64,000 bases of DNA, taken from NCBI GenBank assembly GCA_016125045.1, contig WGML01000005.1, positions 1 through 64,000 of the forward strand, given 5' to 3'. Under the pieces are notes generated by a model. That model saw nothing but the letters and a program-made list of their open reading frames with translations. It was not told the origin of the DNA and searched no databases. Below, piece after piece: positions 19,233-26,227 of the stretch. Each line of letters opens with the position of its first letter. Position 1 is the stretch's first letter. This DNA is from a bacterium (GTDB lineage Bacteria > Pseudomonadota > Alphaproteobacteria > Caulobacterales > Hyphomonadaceae). The translations under genes were made by a program, and so were the position numbers.

Positions 19233-19940
19233 ATGCCGAGTTTTCTGATGCCGAAAGCCACCGCGGTGTGGCTGATCGAGAATACCGGTCTGACCTTCGA
19301 GCAGATCGGGGATGTGTGCGGACTTCACTGGCTGGAGGTGAAGGTGATCGCGGACAGCGAGACCAACAACTCCATCCGGGCGAGCGACCCGGTGGCGAAT
19401 GAGGAGCTGAGCCGCGAGGAAATCGCGAAGGGCGAGGCCGACCCCTCCTACAGGCTGAAAGCGCTGCCGCCGAAACACCAGAACCTGCCGCAGACCAAGC
19501 GCAAGGGCGCCCGCTTCACGCCGGTGTCGCGGCGCAAGGACCGGCCGGATGCGATCGCCTGGTTCCTTCGCCACCACCCCGAGATCACCGACCCGCAGAT
19601 CGCCCGTCTGATCGGGACCACCAAGCCGACGATCGAATCGGTGCGCGCGCGCACCCACACCAACATGGCGAACATCAAGCCGGTGGACCCGGTGACGCTC
19701 GGCCTCTGTTCGCAGATAGAGCTCGACGAACTGGTCTCGAAGGCGGCCTCGAAGAAGTCGAACGCGGCGGCCGAACGCGATGCGCGGCTGGCTGGCCCGA
19801 CGCTGCGCCGCGTGGCGCCGCCGCCGCCGAAGCCGGCGGCCCCGGAAGCCGATGACGAGGATCCGGATGCGCCGCGCCGCGAGGTGTCCGCCGAGGAAGT
19901 GTTCGCGCGGTTCGACCAGTCGTCCGGCAAGGACGACTGA
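19233..19940 (+). CDS. trcR: DUF1013 / TrcR-like transcriptional regulator
   Basis: A 235-residue protein of the DUF1013 family, found almost only in alphaproteobacteria and reported as the cell-cycle transcription factor TrcR. It has two helix-turn-helix-like stretches, TAVWLIENTGLTFEQIGDVCGLHWLEVKVI (about 10-40) and AIAWFLRHHPEITDPQIARLIGTTKPTIESVR (about 108-140). The C-terminal tail is proline- and acid-rich. GGGAG lies six bases before ATG 19233; another ATG is three bases upstream. The neighbourhood with rcdA supports a cell-cycle role. The name rests on recalled family annotation, not on a search. Confidence 0.82.
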   Translation: MPSFLMPKATAVWLIENTGLTFEQIGDVCGLHWLEVKVIADSETNNSIRASDPVANEELSREEIAKGEADPSYRLKALPPKHQNLPQTKRKGARFTPVSRRKDRPDAIAWFLRHHPEITDPQIARLIGTTKPTIESVRARTHTNMANIKPVDPVTLGLCSQIELDELVSKAASKKSNAAAERDARLAGPTLRRVAPPPPKPAAPEADDEDPDAPRREVSAEEVFARFDQSSGKDD

Positions 19941-19966
19941 CCTTGCGACATGACAGGCTGGGGGCG

Positions 19967-20413
19967 TCAGTCCTCGGACTGGCGCTCCAGCGTGGGATCG
20001 GGGCTCGCCGACGCGGCGGCGGAACCCGGCCGCGCGGGACGCGGGCGCGAACTCGCGGGCTGATAGGTCGACGCACCCGTGCCTGCCGCCGTTCCTCCTC
20101 GCGCGCCGCCCCGCTCGTCTTCGGCGTCCGTGGTGGCGCGGGCAGCGGGCTCAGCGTCCGGGCCGGCGTCGCGCCAGTGCTGGAGGATGAGGAGATCGGC
20201 CTGGATGCGGACCACGAGATAGATCGCAAGCGGCACCGCGAGCGACCCCGCGGCCTGGATCAGGGCGGCGAGAATCCGCCCGGAAAACAGCGCTCCGAGC
20301 GCCCCGAGCACGCCCGCCGCCGCCAGAAACACAAGCAGCACGGTCAAAGCGGTGAGCGTCGTGCGCAGCGTTCCCGGCGCCAGGGGTTGTTCGGATTCCC
20401 AAAGACCACGCAT
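19967..20413 (-). CDS. Hypothetical two-helix membrane protein
   Basis: 148 residues. Two hydrophobic segments (about residues 19-45 and 50-70) form a hairpin with the sequence RTTLTALTVLLVFLAAAG, followed by RIQADLLILQHWRDAG. The last 70 residues are a low-complexity Ala/Ser/Pro/Arg-rich tail that is probably disordered. I do not recognise the family. The helical part suggests a small inner-membrane protein, and the position 26 bp from the convergent trcR-like gene tells nothing about function. Confidence 0.55.
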   Translation of the reverse strand: MRGLWESEQPLAPGTLRTTLTALTVLLVFLAAAGVLGALGALFSGRILAALIQAAGSLAVPLAIYLVVRIQADLLILQHWRDAGPDAEPAARATTDAEDERGGARGGTAAGTGASTYQPASSRPRPARPGSAAASASPDPTLERQSED

Positions 20414-20594
20414 GAGACGATTCTCGCAGACTGATGTCCCGCTCGTTTACGCGGGCGGCTCGCCCATCGCCCGGCGCGCGCGCCATGTGTGCGGTGCGCC
20501 GGGGTCAGAGCCGCTGTGAGACTGGATTATCGGTTCAGCATGTCAACCCGCGGACGCGCTGGGCGCGGCGTCTGCGGGGGGATTGAGGAGTGCG

Positions 20595-20762
20595 CTAATT
20601 CGTTCGCAATTGCGCGATCTCGTCCTTCAGCTTGAGCTTTCGTCGCTTGAGTTCGGCGAGATGGGCCGCATCGGAGCTCGCGCGCTTGATTTGGTCAGAG
20701 ATCTCGGCGTCAAGCCGCTTGTGACGAACCGTGAGTTCACGGATGCGGGCTTCAAGGCTCAT
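20595..20762 (-). CDS. DUF465 (YdcH-like) small coiled-coil protein
   Basis: 55 residues, almost entirely a charged helical hairpin: MSLEARIRELTVRHKRLDAEI then LAELKRRKLKLKDEIAQL. The LKRRKLxLKDEI block is the family signature. Members are small, abundant helical proteins of unknown function. GGGAG lies eight bases before the start codon at 20762. A paralogue runs divergently at 21124, about 360 bp away. Confidence 0.85.
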   Translation of the reverse strand: MSLEARIRELTVRHKRLDAEISDQIKRASSDAAHLAELKRRKLKLKDEIAQLRTN

Positions 20763-21123
20763 GTCGTCATCTCCCGTGTCGGGGGGGCGACGGAAGCCTG
20801 GACCTGGAGACGGGCCCAGTCGGACCGAACGCCCTCGCCACCAAACCAGGGAGGCCGCACGAACCCCTTCGCACGAGCGCGCAGAGAGCGGCGCTCCCAT
20901 GAAGAGTGAAACATGATCGGGCGGCCAAGTCATCCGGGCCCAGATCGATTCGCGATCAATTATGACAGTTTCGCAAGATTTTTGATCGCCCGGTGTGCGA
21001 AGACCAGGCGACCCGCTCGCTTTGCGGTCTGCGCGAAACTTGCTAGATCAACGCTGTGTCGACCGGGGGGCGACTCCGGTCCGGCGCATGCCGATCGTTC
21101 ATGTGGAATCAAGGACTTGAAGC
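20763..21123. other. Divergent region between the two DUF465 genes
   Basis: About 360 bp with no convincing gene. The middle (about 20950-20990) is AT-rich and contains GCGATCAA (20952-20959) repeated inverted as TTGATCGC (20982-20989), with 22 bp between the arms. TTGCGG and TAGATC 16 bp apart upstream of 21124 may form a weak promoter for the right-hand gene. The arms could be a spaced operator shared by both genes. Confidence 0.4.
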
Positions 21124-21342
21124 TTGGACAGGGATGGAAATGATCCGCTCGATCCGGATTCCATGGAGCGCTGGCTGGAGGAGCTGCGATCCGAGCATCG
21201 CGAACTCGATCTGAGGATCGAACAGCTTGCGGCCGATGGCGGTTCGCCGTTCGAGATCATGACGCTGAAGCGCCGGAAGCTGCGCGTGAAGGACCGCATC
21301 GCCTGGCTCGCGACCAAGCTGACGCCAGATATCATCGCCTGA
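21124..21342 (+). CDS. DUF465 (YdcH-like) small coiled-coil protein, paralogue
   Basis: 72 residues. MERWLEELRSEHRELDLRIEQL and FEIMTLKRRKLRVKDRIAWLA form the same helical hairpin as the reverse-strand gene at 20595, with a shared LKRRKLxxKDxIA block. The start is TTG 21124, supported by AAGGA nine bases upstream; an internal ATG at 21163 would give a 59-residue product of more typical length but has no ribosome site. The gene's last codons, ATCGCC TGA, are echoed twice just downstream. Confidence 0.82.
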   Translation: MDRDGNDPLDPDSMERWLEELRSEHRELDLRIEQLAADGGSPFEIMTLKRRKLRVKDRIAWLATKLTPDIIA

Positions 21343-21369
21343 CATCATCGCCTGAAGTGATCGCCTGAT
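21333..21369 (+). repeat. Three near copies of ATCGCCTGA at and after the DUF465 stop
   Basis: ATCGCCTGA, the final two sense codons and stop of the DUF465 gene, recurs twice in the next 27 bases (spacings 13 and 14 bp). It looks like replication-slippage duplication of a gene end. The consequence, if any, is extra in-line stops. Confidence 0.7.
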
Positions 21370-21413
21370 ATGGTCGACCGATTCCGGGCTTGCGGTGTGC
21401 GCGCGCCGTTCAG

Positions 21414-21473
21414 GATCGGGCCAGACGGGATCGGGCCAGACGGGATCGGGCCAGACGGGATCGGGCCGGACAG
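21414..21473. repeat. Four-copy 15-bp tandem repeat
   Basis: The unit GATCGGGCCAGACGG occurs three times exactly (21414-21428, 21429-21443, 21444-21458), and a fourth copy has two changes (21459-21473). The array lies between the DUF465 gene and the 3' end of the reverse-strand lipoprotein gene. A unit of 15 would preserve a reading frame, but no credible gene crosses it. There are no spacers, so it is not a CRISPR. Confidence 0.93.
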
Positions 21474-21510
21474 GATCGATCCGCCTGGCCCTACCGCAAG
21501 GATGACCGGT

Positions 21511-22053
21511 TCAGGACGGCAGGCTCGCCGTGGTCGGGGCCGCCGGGGCGGCGGGCGTCTCCGTCGGCAGAGGCGCCGCGCCGGCCATGCAGCAGCGCAC
21601 CTTCATCTCAAGCACGCGGGCATGGAAACGGCACTGCTGATCATCGATCGCGCGCATGATGGACGGCCCGCCCGCGCGATAGGTGAAGCGCGACTGCGTG
21701 CAGCTGACGAGCGTGTATCCCGGTGAGCAGGATCCGGTGTCCGTGCGCTGAAGGGTGCGGGTCTCGCAATAGATCTTGTCCTCACGCTCCGCGGCGGCCT
21801 TGGCCTCCATGCGGGCGGCGGTGGCCTCACGCAGCGCCTCGTCGGCGCGAACGCGGGCGTCGCTGAGGCTGAGATTGGTCTGTGCGAGAGCCTGCTTCTG
21901 CCCGTCGACATCGACCCACACCTTGCAGATCTCGCGGTCGGTGTTTCCGGCGTCGGCGCAGTATTCGGCGACGCTCATCTCCCGCGGCACACCCTGACAG
22001 GCGGACGCCAGAAGTGCGGCGCCGGCGGCGGCGATGAAAGCGAACCTGGTCAT
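21511..22053 (-). CDS. Hypothetical lipoprotein with coiled-coil region
   Basis: 180 residues. The N-terminus MTRFAFIAAAGAALLASAC carries a type II signal peptide with lipobox LASAC, so Cys19 should be lipidated. Residues about 55-95 are Ala/Glu/Arg-rich and predicted coiled coil (ALREATAARMEAKAAAERED). Six further cysteines (EYCADAG, REICKVW, YCETRTL, GSCSPGY, SCTQSRF, QQCRFH) and a CC pair suggest disulphides in the periplasm. The C-terminus is Pro/Ala-rich. I recognise no family. The gene stands alone, between a tandem repeat array and the polyamine leader. Confidence 0.72.
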   Translation of the reverse strand: MTRFAFIAAAGAALLASACQGVPREMSVAEYCADAGNTDREICKVWVDVDGQKQALAQTNLSLSDARVRADEALREATAARMEAKAAAEREDKIYCETRTLQRTDTGSCSPGYTLVSCTQSRFTYRAGGPSIMRAIDDQQCRFHARVLEMKVRCCMAGAAPLPTETPAAPAAPTTASLPS

Positions 22054-22288
22054 CGGTGACCTCCTGAATGGTTAACACATGAGCGTTCGATAGGCCCCGA
22101 TCGCGAGGTCGACAAGCAGCGGGATCAGCCCGCCTCACGCAAAACGCCATTCCTGACAAAGGTTTAACGCAGCGCCCCGTCAGGCCCGGGAAAAAATCTC
22201 CGTCCGGGCGAGTTGGCCGGGTATCACGCGGCGGAACGGCCCGCATCAACGCCGCCGGTTGCGTGTGCGTGGGCGCGCTCGCGGGAAT
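22054..22288. other. Intergenic region upstream of the decarboxylase leader
   Basis: This stretch separates the reverse-strand lipoprotein gene from the structured leader of the decarboxylase and must contain both promoters. GTTAACACATG at about 22071 and GGTTTAACG near 22162 are the AT-rich spots. I find no paired -35/-10 that convinces and no gene. Confidence 0.35.
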
Positions 22289-22642
22289 GTGCGATCAGAC
22301 GCTGGGAGACTTTCGTCCCCGAAGCCTTGAGGACGTCGCCGGAAACAATCGCCGAAACAGCGAGTTAGCGTCGCACCGGGACTGCAGCCCCAGACGAAAT
22401 CTTTTCTTTACACACCGTCCGTATGTCCTTATGTACATCGCGCCGGCGGACATCGGCTCGAGGCTCTGCGCTCTGATTCCACGTGGCGTCTGAACTTCCC
22501 GCGATCGATGAGGGTCCTCTAACAGGGAACTCCAATCGGGTAGGGGTTTGGATGACGTGTGCGGGTTGAGGGGCAGACTTAACGAGTCAAAGATCCGTAC
22601 TAACGCCGGATTGGGTTTAACGATTACAGGGGTTTGCGTGAC
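22289..22642 (+). promoter_or_regulatory. Structured 5' leader of the decarboxylase gene (speF-type candidate)
   Basis: A roughly 350-nt leader with long-range pairing. GTGCGA (22289-22294) pairs with TCGCAC (22371-22376), and CGCT (22300-22303) with AGCG (22367-22370). Inside, GGGA and TCCC close the loop of GGGAGACTTTCGTCCC. Lower down, ATCCG pairs with CGGAT around 22592-22611. A conserved RNA (speF leader, Rfam) is known upstream of ornithine decarboxylase genes of alphaproteobacteria, and this position fits. I could not compare with the Rfam model. A five-codon reading frame (22552-22569, MTCAG) with AGGGG before it may act as a leader peptide. Confidence 0.5.
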
Positions 22643-22645
22643 GTG
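22542..22645 (+). repeat. Direct repeat at the decarboxylase initiation region
   Basis: An 18-bp segment at 22542-22559 (AGGGGTTTGGATGACGTG) recurs with two changes at 22628-22645 (AGGGGTTTGCGTGACGTG), a distance of 86 bp. The second copy contains the ribosome site and start codon of the decarboxylase. The first copy could serve as a decoy initiation site or be involved in alternative pairing. Confidence 0.85.
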
Positions 22646-23863
22646 CTCACGTTCAATACGCCCCTGGACCTGGTCCGGGATAGGCTCCCAGAGAAGCCGG
22701 TCGCATGCGTGCGTCCGGAACGGGCAGCTCTAGCAACGGCTTGGTTCCAGGAAAACTTTCCGGGTGAGGTTCTTTACGCTGTAAAGGCGAACCCGTCGCC
22801 ATGGGTGCTCGACGCGATGTACGCGGCCGGCCAGCGCTGGTTTGACGTCGCGTCGGAAGCCGAGATCGAGCTGATCGCGTCCCGCTTCCCGGACGCGGTG
22901 ATGGCTTACATGCATCCGGTGAAACCCCGCGAGGCGATCCGGCGCGCCTATTTCGATCATGGCGTGCGGATCTTCGTGCTCGACTGCGAGGCCGAGCTGC
23001 GGAAAATCGTCGAGGCGACGAACGGCGCGGGCGATCTGACGCTCGTTGTGCGGCTCGCGGTGTCGAACGAGGACGCCGGCCTGCCGCTCAAGCACAAATT
23101 CGGCGCCTCGGCGGCCGAAGCGCCGTCGCTGCTTCAGGCGGTGCGTCGGCATGCCGACCAGCTTGGCGTGTCGTTCCATGTCGGGTCGCAGTGCATGAAC
23201 CCCGGCGCTTATCGCCGGGCGATGGCGGACGCGTCCCGCGTGATCCTGAAGGCGGCGGTCACGGTCGACATCGTTGATGTCGGCGGCGGCTTTCCGTCGC
23301 GCTATCCGGGAATGAACCCGCCCGATCTGTCGCGCTATGTCGACGTGATCGACGCGGCCTTCGAGGAAATGCCGGTTCTCGCGAACGCGGACCTGTGGTG
23401 CGAGCCCGGGCGCGCGCTCGTCGCGGAGTCGACCTCGATCCTTGTGCGTGTGGAGCTCGTGAAGGACGGCGCCGCCTACATCAATGACGGCGCCTACGGG
23501 AACCTTTTCGATGCGGCGCACTGCAAGTGGCAGTTTCCGCTGCGCGTGCATCGGGCCGACGGATCGACCGCGACCGAAACGCGGGCGTTCAAACTCTACG
23601 GTCCGACATGCGACTCGATCGACACGCTGGAGGGTCCGTTCGAGCTTCCGGCCGACCTCAGCGAGGGCGATTACATCGAGTTCGGCATGCTGGGCGCCTA
23701 TGGCGTCGCGATGCAGACACGGTTCAACGGCTTCGGCGACACCGATGACGTGATCGTCCGGGATGCGCCGTGGACCTCGATGTTTGGCGATGCAACGGCC
23801 CCGGCGCGGTCTGGCGAGGTCGTCGCCTTCCCCCGCCGCAAGCGGAGCCGCCGGGCCGGGTGA
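22643..23863 (+). CDS. Ornithine/lysine decarboxylase, fold type III PLP enzyme
   Basis: A 406-residue alanine-racemase-fold decarboxylase. The PLP lysine is K48 in LYAVKANPSP, the phosphate loop is VDVGGGFPSRYP, and the decarboxylase cysteine is C323 in LYGPTCDSIDTL. FHVGSQC and WCEPGRALVAES are also typical. It converts ornithine to putrescine, and related alphaproteobacterial enzymes also use lysine to make cadaverine. I chose GTG 22643, 10 bases after AGGGG; a TTG at 22634 in frame sits only one base from that site. The downstream DHS-like gene makes a two-step polyamine pathway likely. The extreme C-terminus is basic (PRRKRSRRAG). Confidence 0.92.
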   Translation: MLTFNTPLDLVRDRLPEKPVACVRPERAALATAWFQENFPGEVLYAVKANPSPWVLDAMYAAGQRWFDVASEAEIELIASRFPDAVMAYMHPVKPREAIRRAYFDHGVRIFVLDCEAELRKIVEATNGAGDLTLVVRLAVSNEDAGLPLKHKFGASAAEAPSLLQAVRRHADQLGVSFHVGSQCMNPGAYRRAMADASRVILKAAVTVDIVDVGGGFPSRYPGMNPPDLSRYVDVIDAAFEEMPVLANADLWCEPGRALVAESTSILVRVELVKDGAAYINDGAYGNLFDAAHCKWQFPLRVHRADGSTATETRAFKLYGPTCDSIDTLEGPFELPADLSEGDYIEFGMLGAYGVAMQTRFNGFGDTDDVIVRDAPWTSMFGDATAPARSGEVVAFPRRKRSRRAG

Positions 23864-23911
23864 CCGGCGCGTGACAACGCTTGTCGCACCCTGCTCAAGG
23901 GCTTGATCGAT

Positions 23912-23945
23912 CGCGACGCCGGGGCCACAACGCTCCGGCGTCGCG
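23912..23945. terminator. Perfect 11-bp inverted repeat between decarboxylase and DHS-like gene
   Basis: CGCGACGCCGG (23912-23922) pairs perfectly with CCGGCGTCGCG (23935-23945) around a 12-nt loop. It lies 49 bp after the decarboxylase stop. No T run follows, so full intrinsic termination is doubtful; it may be an mRNA stabiliser or partial terminator that separates expression of the two genes. Confidence 0.5.
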
Positions 23946-24151
23946 GCCTTGTCGCGATGCGGCGTCCCGATCAGGGACCAAACGGGAGGCGGCGCTCAAC
24001 CGTCACACGACCGACAGACTTGGCCGACATAATGTCTCGCCGACACGTATGTCTCGCCCTCACCTTGCGTGGTCTCACCCGTTGCGCCGTCCGGGCCGGG
24101 ACCTGACTCTACCCACCGACGCCTTGCGCTTGACACGGAGTAACTGATCCC

Positions 24152-25198
24152 ATGGCTGCTGCCTCAAACACCAAGGCGGAACTGCTCTCGAACACGATCG
24201 AGCATGTCGACATCACGTCCTATGATGCGCGGCCGATCATCGACTCGATGCGCAAGATGAGCTTCTCGTCCCGCGACACGGCGCGGGCGGCGGACATCCT
24301 CGACATGGCGATCGCGGACGACACGTGTTCGCCCTGGCTGATCCTCGCCGGCTCCACATCCGCGGGCGGCTGCATGCACGTCTATCGCGACATGGTGAAG
24401 TTCGGGATGATCGATGCGGTGGTGGCGACCGGCGCCTCCATCGTCGACATGGATTTCTTCGAGGCGCTCGGCTTCAAGCACTATCAGGCGGCGGGCTCGG
24501 TCGACGACAACCGGCTGCGCGAACTCTATATCGACCGGATCTACGACACCTATATCGACGAGGAAGAGCTTCAGGCCTGCGATCACACGATCCTCGAGAT
24601 CGCCGACAGCCTCGAACCCCGGCCCTATTCGTCGCGCGAGTTCATTCACGAGATGGGCAAGTGGCTGGCGAACGGCAACGCGAAGAAGCCGGCGAGCCTG
24701 ATCCAGACCGCCTATGAGGAGGGCGCGCCGATCTTCTGCCCTGCCTTCGTCGACTCCTCGGCGGGCTTCGGCCTCGTGAAGCACCAGAAGCAGCGCATGA
24801 AGGCCGGCAAGCCCTATATGTCGATCGATGCGGTGGCGGACTTCCGCGAACTGACCGACATCAAGATCGCCGCTGGAACCACGGGCCTGTTCATGGTGGG
24901 CGGCGGCGTGCCCAAGAACTTCGCGCAGGATACGGTGGTGTGCGCCGAGATTCTGGGCGTCGAGGCCGACATGCACAAATACGCGGTGCAGATCACGGTC
25001 GCCGACGTCCGCGACGGAGCCTGCTCGTCGTCGACGCTGAAAGAGGCGGCGAGCTGGGGAAAGGTCGAGACCACTTATGAACAAATGGTGTTCGCCGAAG
25101 CCACGACAGTCGTTCCCCTGATCGCCTCGGACACGTATCATAGGGGAAGCTGGCGGGCGCGCCGCAAGCGGCGCTGGTCGGAGCTGTTCTCCGGATAG
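24152..25198 (+). CDS. Deoxyhypusine synthase-like protein (probable homospermidine or spermidine synthase)
   Basis: 348 residues of the deoxyhypusine synthase fold. Conserved blocks are AGSTSAGGCMHVYRDMV, DAVVATGAS, KNFAQDTVVC and AASWGKVE, the last carrying the active-site lysine (K304), equivalent to K329 of human DHS. In eukaryotes and archaea DHS modifies eIF5A/aIF5A, absent from bacteria; plant homospermidine synthase derived from DHS. With a decarboxylase 288 bp upstream, transfer of an aminobutyl group from spermidine or putrescine to putrescine is the likely reaction. GGAG precedes the start by 11 bases. The C-terminus ends in a basic stretch (RARRKRRW). The product is not fixed. Confidence 0.88.
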   Translation: MAAASNTKAELLSNTIEHVDITSYDARPIIDSMRKMSFSSRDTARAADILDMAIADDTCSPWLILAGSTSAGGCMHVYRDMVKFGMIDAVVATGASIVDMDFFEALGFKHYQAAGSVDDNRLRELYIDRIYDTYIDEEELQACDHTILEIADSLEPRPYSSREFIHEMGKWLANGNAKKPASLIQTAYEEGAPIFCPAFVDSSAGFGLVKHQKQRMKAGKPYMSIDAVADFRELTDIKIAAGTTGLFMVGGGVPKNFAQDTVVCAEILGVEADMHKYAVQITVADVRDGACSSSTLKEAASWGKVETTYEQMVFAEATTVVPLIASDTYHRGSWRARRKRRWSELFSG

Positions 25199-25206
25199 GT
25201 GAAAGC

Positions 25207-25773
25207 ATGTCGGAAGGTTGGATGTGGGTGTTGGGTGCGGTCGCGCTCGCCGCGTTCGCTTGGGCCGTGAAGGGAATGCTGGACGCCGCCTGGCGTCAGC
25301 GCGCCGACAAGGCGTCGCTCTATGAGGAAATGATCAACTGCGCCGCCGGCTGCCTGCCGGAGGCGGGCAATGAGGAGTCCCGCACGCAGGCGCGGGCGCT
25401 GTTTTCGCGGGCGTTCTTTTCGCTCAGCCTCGTCGGGTCGCCGCGCGTGGTGCGGGCCTGCCGGCGCTTTCTGGAGGCTCAGGGGGCGTCAAGCGCCGCG
25501 CCGCAGCTCGCGCAGGACACACGGACCCGCCTTGCGGAAATGATGCACGCGATGCGCAAGGATCTCTCCTTGTTCAACAACATCGCGCCACCCTCGACAT
25601 CCGGCCTAAAGCTCGCCGACTTCACCCTCCCCTCGATGAGGACGCATGCCCCGAAGGCGCCCGGCGCCCAGCACGCGGCGCACGCCGAAGCCCCGCCGCG
25701 CGCGACGCCGTTCCCGCAACTGCTTCGCGCCGACCGGGTGGATAATTTCGTGAGAGAGCGCCGCACGGGCTGA
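25207..25773 (+). CDS. Hypothetical protein with N-terminal membrane helix
   Basis: 188 residues. One hydrophobic helix (about residues 4-26) anchors the N-terminus, followed by an alpha-helical cytoplasmic part (KASLYEEMINCAAGCL, FSRAFFSLSLVGSPRVVRACRRFLEAQG, RLAEMMHAMRKDLSL) and a Pro/Ala-rich tail. I know no family. The gene begins eight bases after the DHS-like stop and is almost surely cotranscribed with it, so a link to polyamine use or transport is possible but unproven. No catalytic motif is visible. Confidence 0.65.
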   Translation: MSEGWMWVLGAVALAAFAWAVKGMLDAAWRQRADKASLYEEMINCAAGCLPEAGNEESRTQARALFSRAFFSLSLVGSPRVVRACRRFLEAQGASSAAPQLAQDTRTRLAEMMHAMRKDLSLFNNIAPPSTSGLKLADFTLPSMRTHAPKAPGAQHAAHAEAPPRATPFPQLLRADRVDNFVRERRTG

Positions 25774-25869
25774 CGGTTCAGCGGCGGCGGCTCGATCTCA
25801 AAAAGGGCTCTCCGGCCGCGGATGGCCGGGCCGATTGCGCGGTGACGCTTTCGCAGGCATTCTCACGCC

Positions 25870-26193
25870 ATGCCTCTTCACGCCCAGATCATCTGCATCG
25901 GCGGAAACGCGCTCCTTGCGCTTTTGTTTGCGGTCGCGGCCTTGGCCGGCGGCGGTGACGAGAATGCGCCGCCCATGCTGCTGATGCTCGCGTTCGCGGG
26001 GGTGTGCGCCTACTCGGCCTGGGTGCTGATCAAGTTCCGAAACTTTCTGGCGGCGGAGGCTGAACGCGGGCGAGGCGCCCAGCGGCCCGACCTCTATGTC
26101 ATCAAGACGCCGGACACCGCGTCTCGGGACGACTCCTCGCGGGACGATTCGCAGGATGATCCGCCGACGGGGGCCGGCGGCAAGCTGCACTGA
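25870..26193 (+). CDS. Small two-helix membrane protein
   Basis: 107 residues with two hydrophobic segments (about residues 6-25 and 35-53) joined by a short acidic loop, then a basic/acidic cytoplasmic tail containing repeated SRDDS/SQDD motifs. No family is recognised. It lies 96 bp behind the previous gene on the same strand and could belong to the polyamine transcript. Function unknown. Confidence 0.6.
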   Translation: MPLHAQIICIGGNALLALLFAVAALAGGGDENAPPMLLMLAFAGVCAYSAWVLIKFRNFLAAEAERGRGAQRPDLYVIKTPDTASRDDSSRDDSQDDPPTGAGGKLH

Positions 26194-26227
26194 CACGACG
26201 CGCGGGGCGCTTCTGAGGGCCCGGCCG

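Noticed and set aside
21414-21473. CRISPR-like array
   Set aside because: The 15-bp units are directly abutting with no spacers, only four copies, and no cas genes are in the window.
22263-22493. A 76-codon frame in the decarboxylase leader
   Set aside because: No ribosome site, no recognisable sequence, and it overlaps the structured part of the leader RNA.
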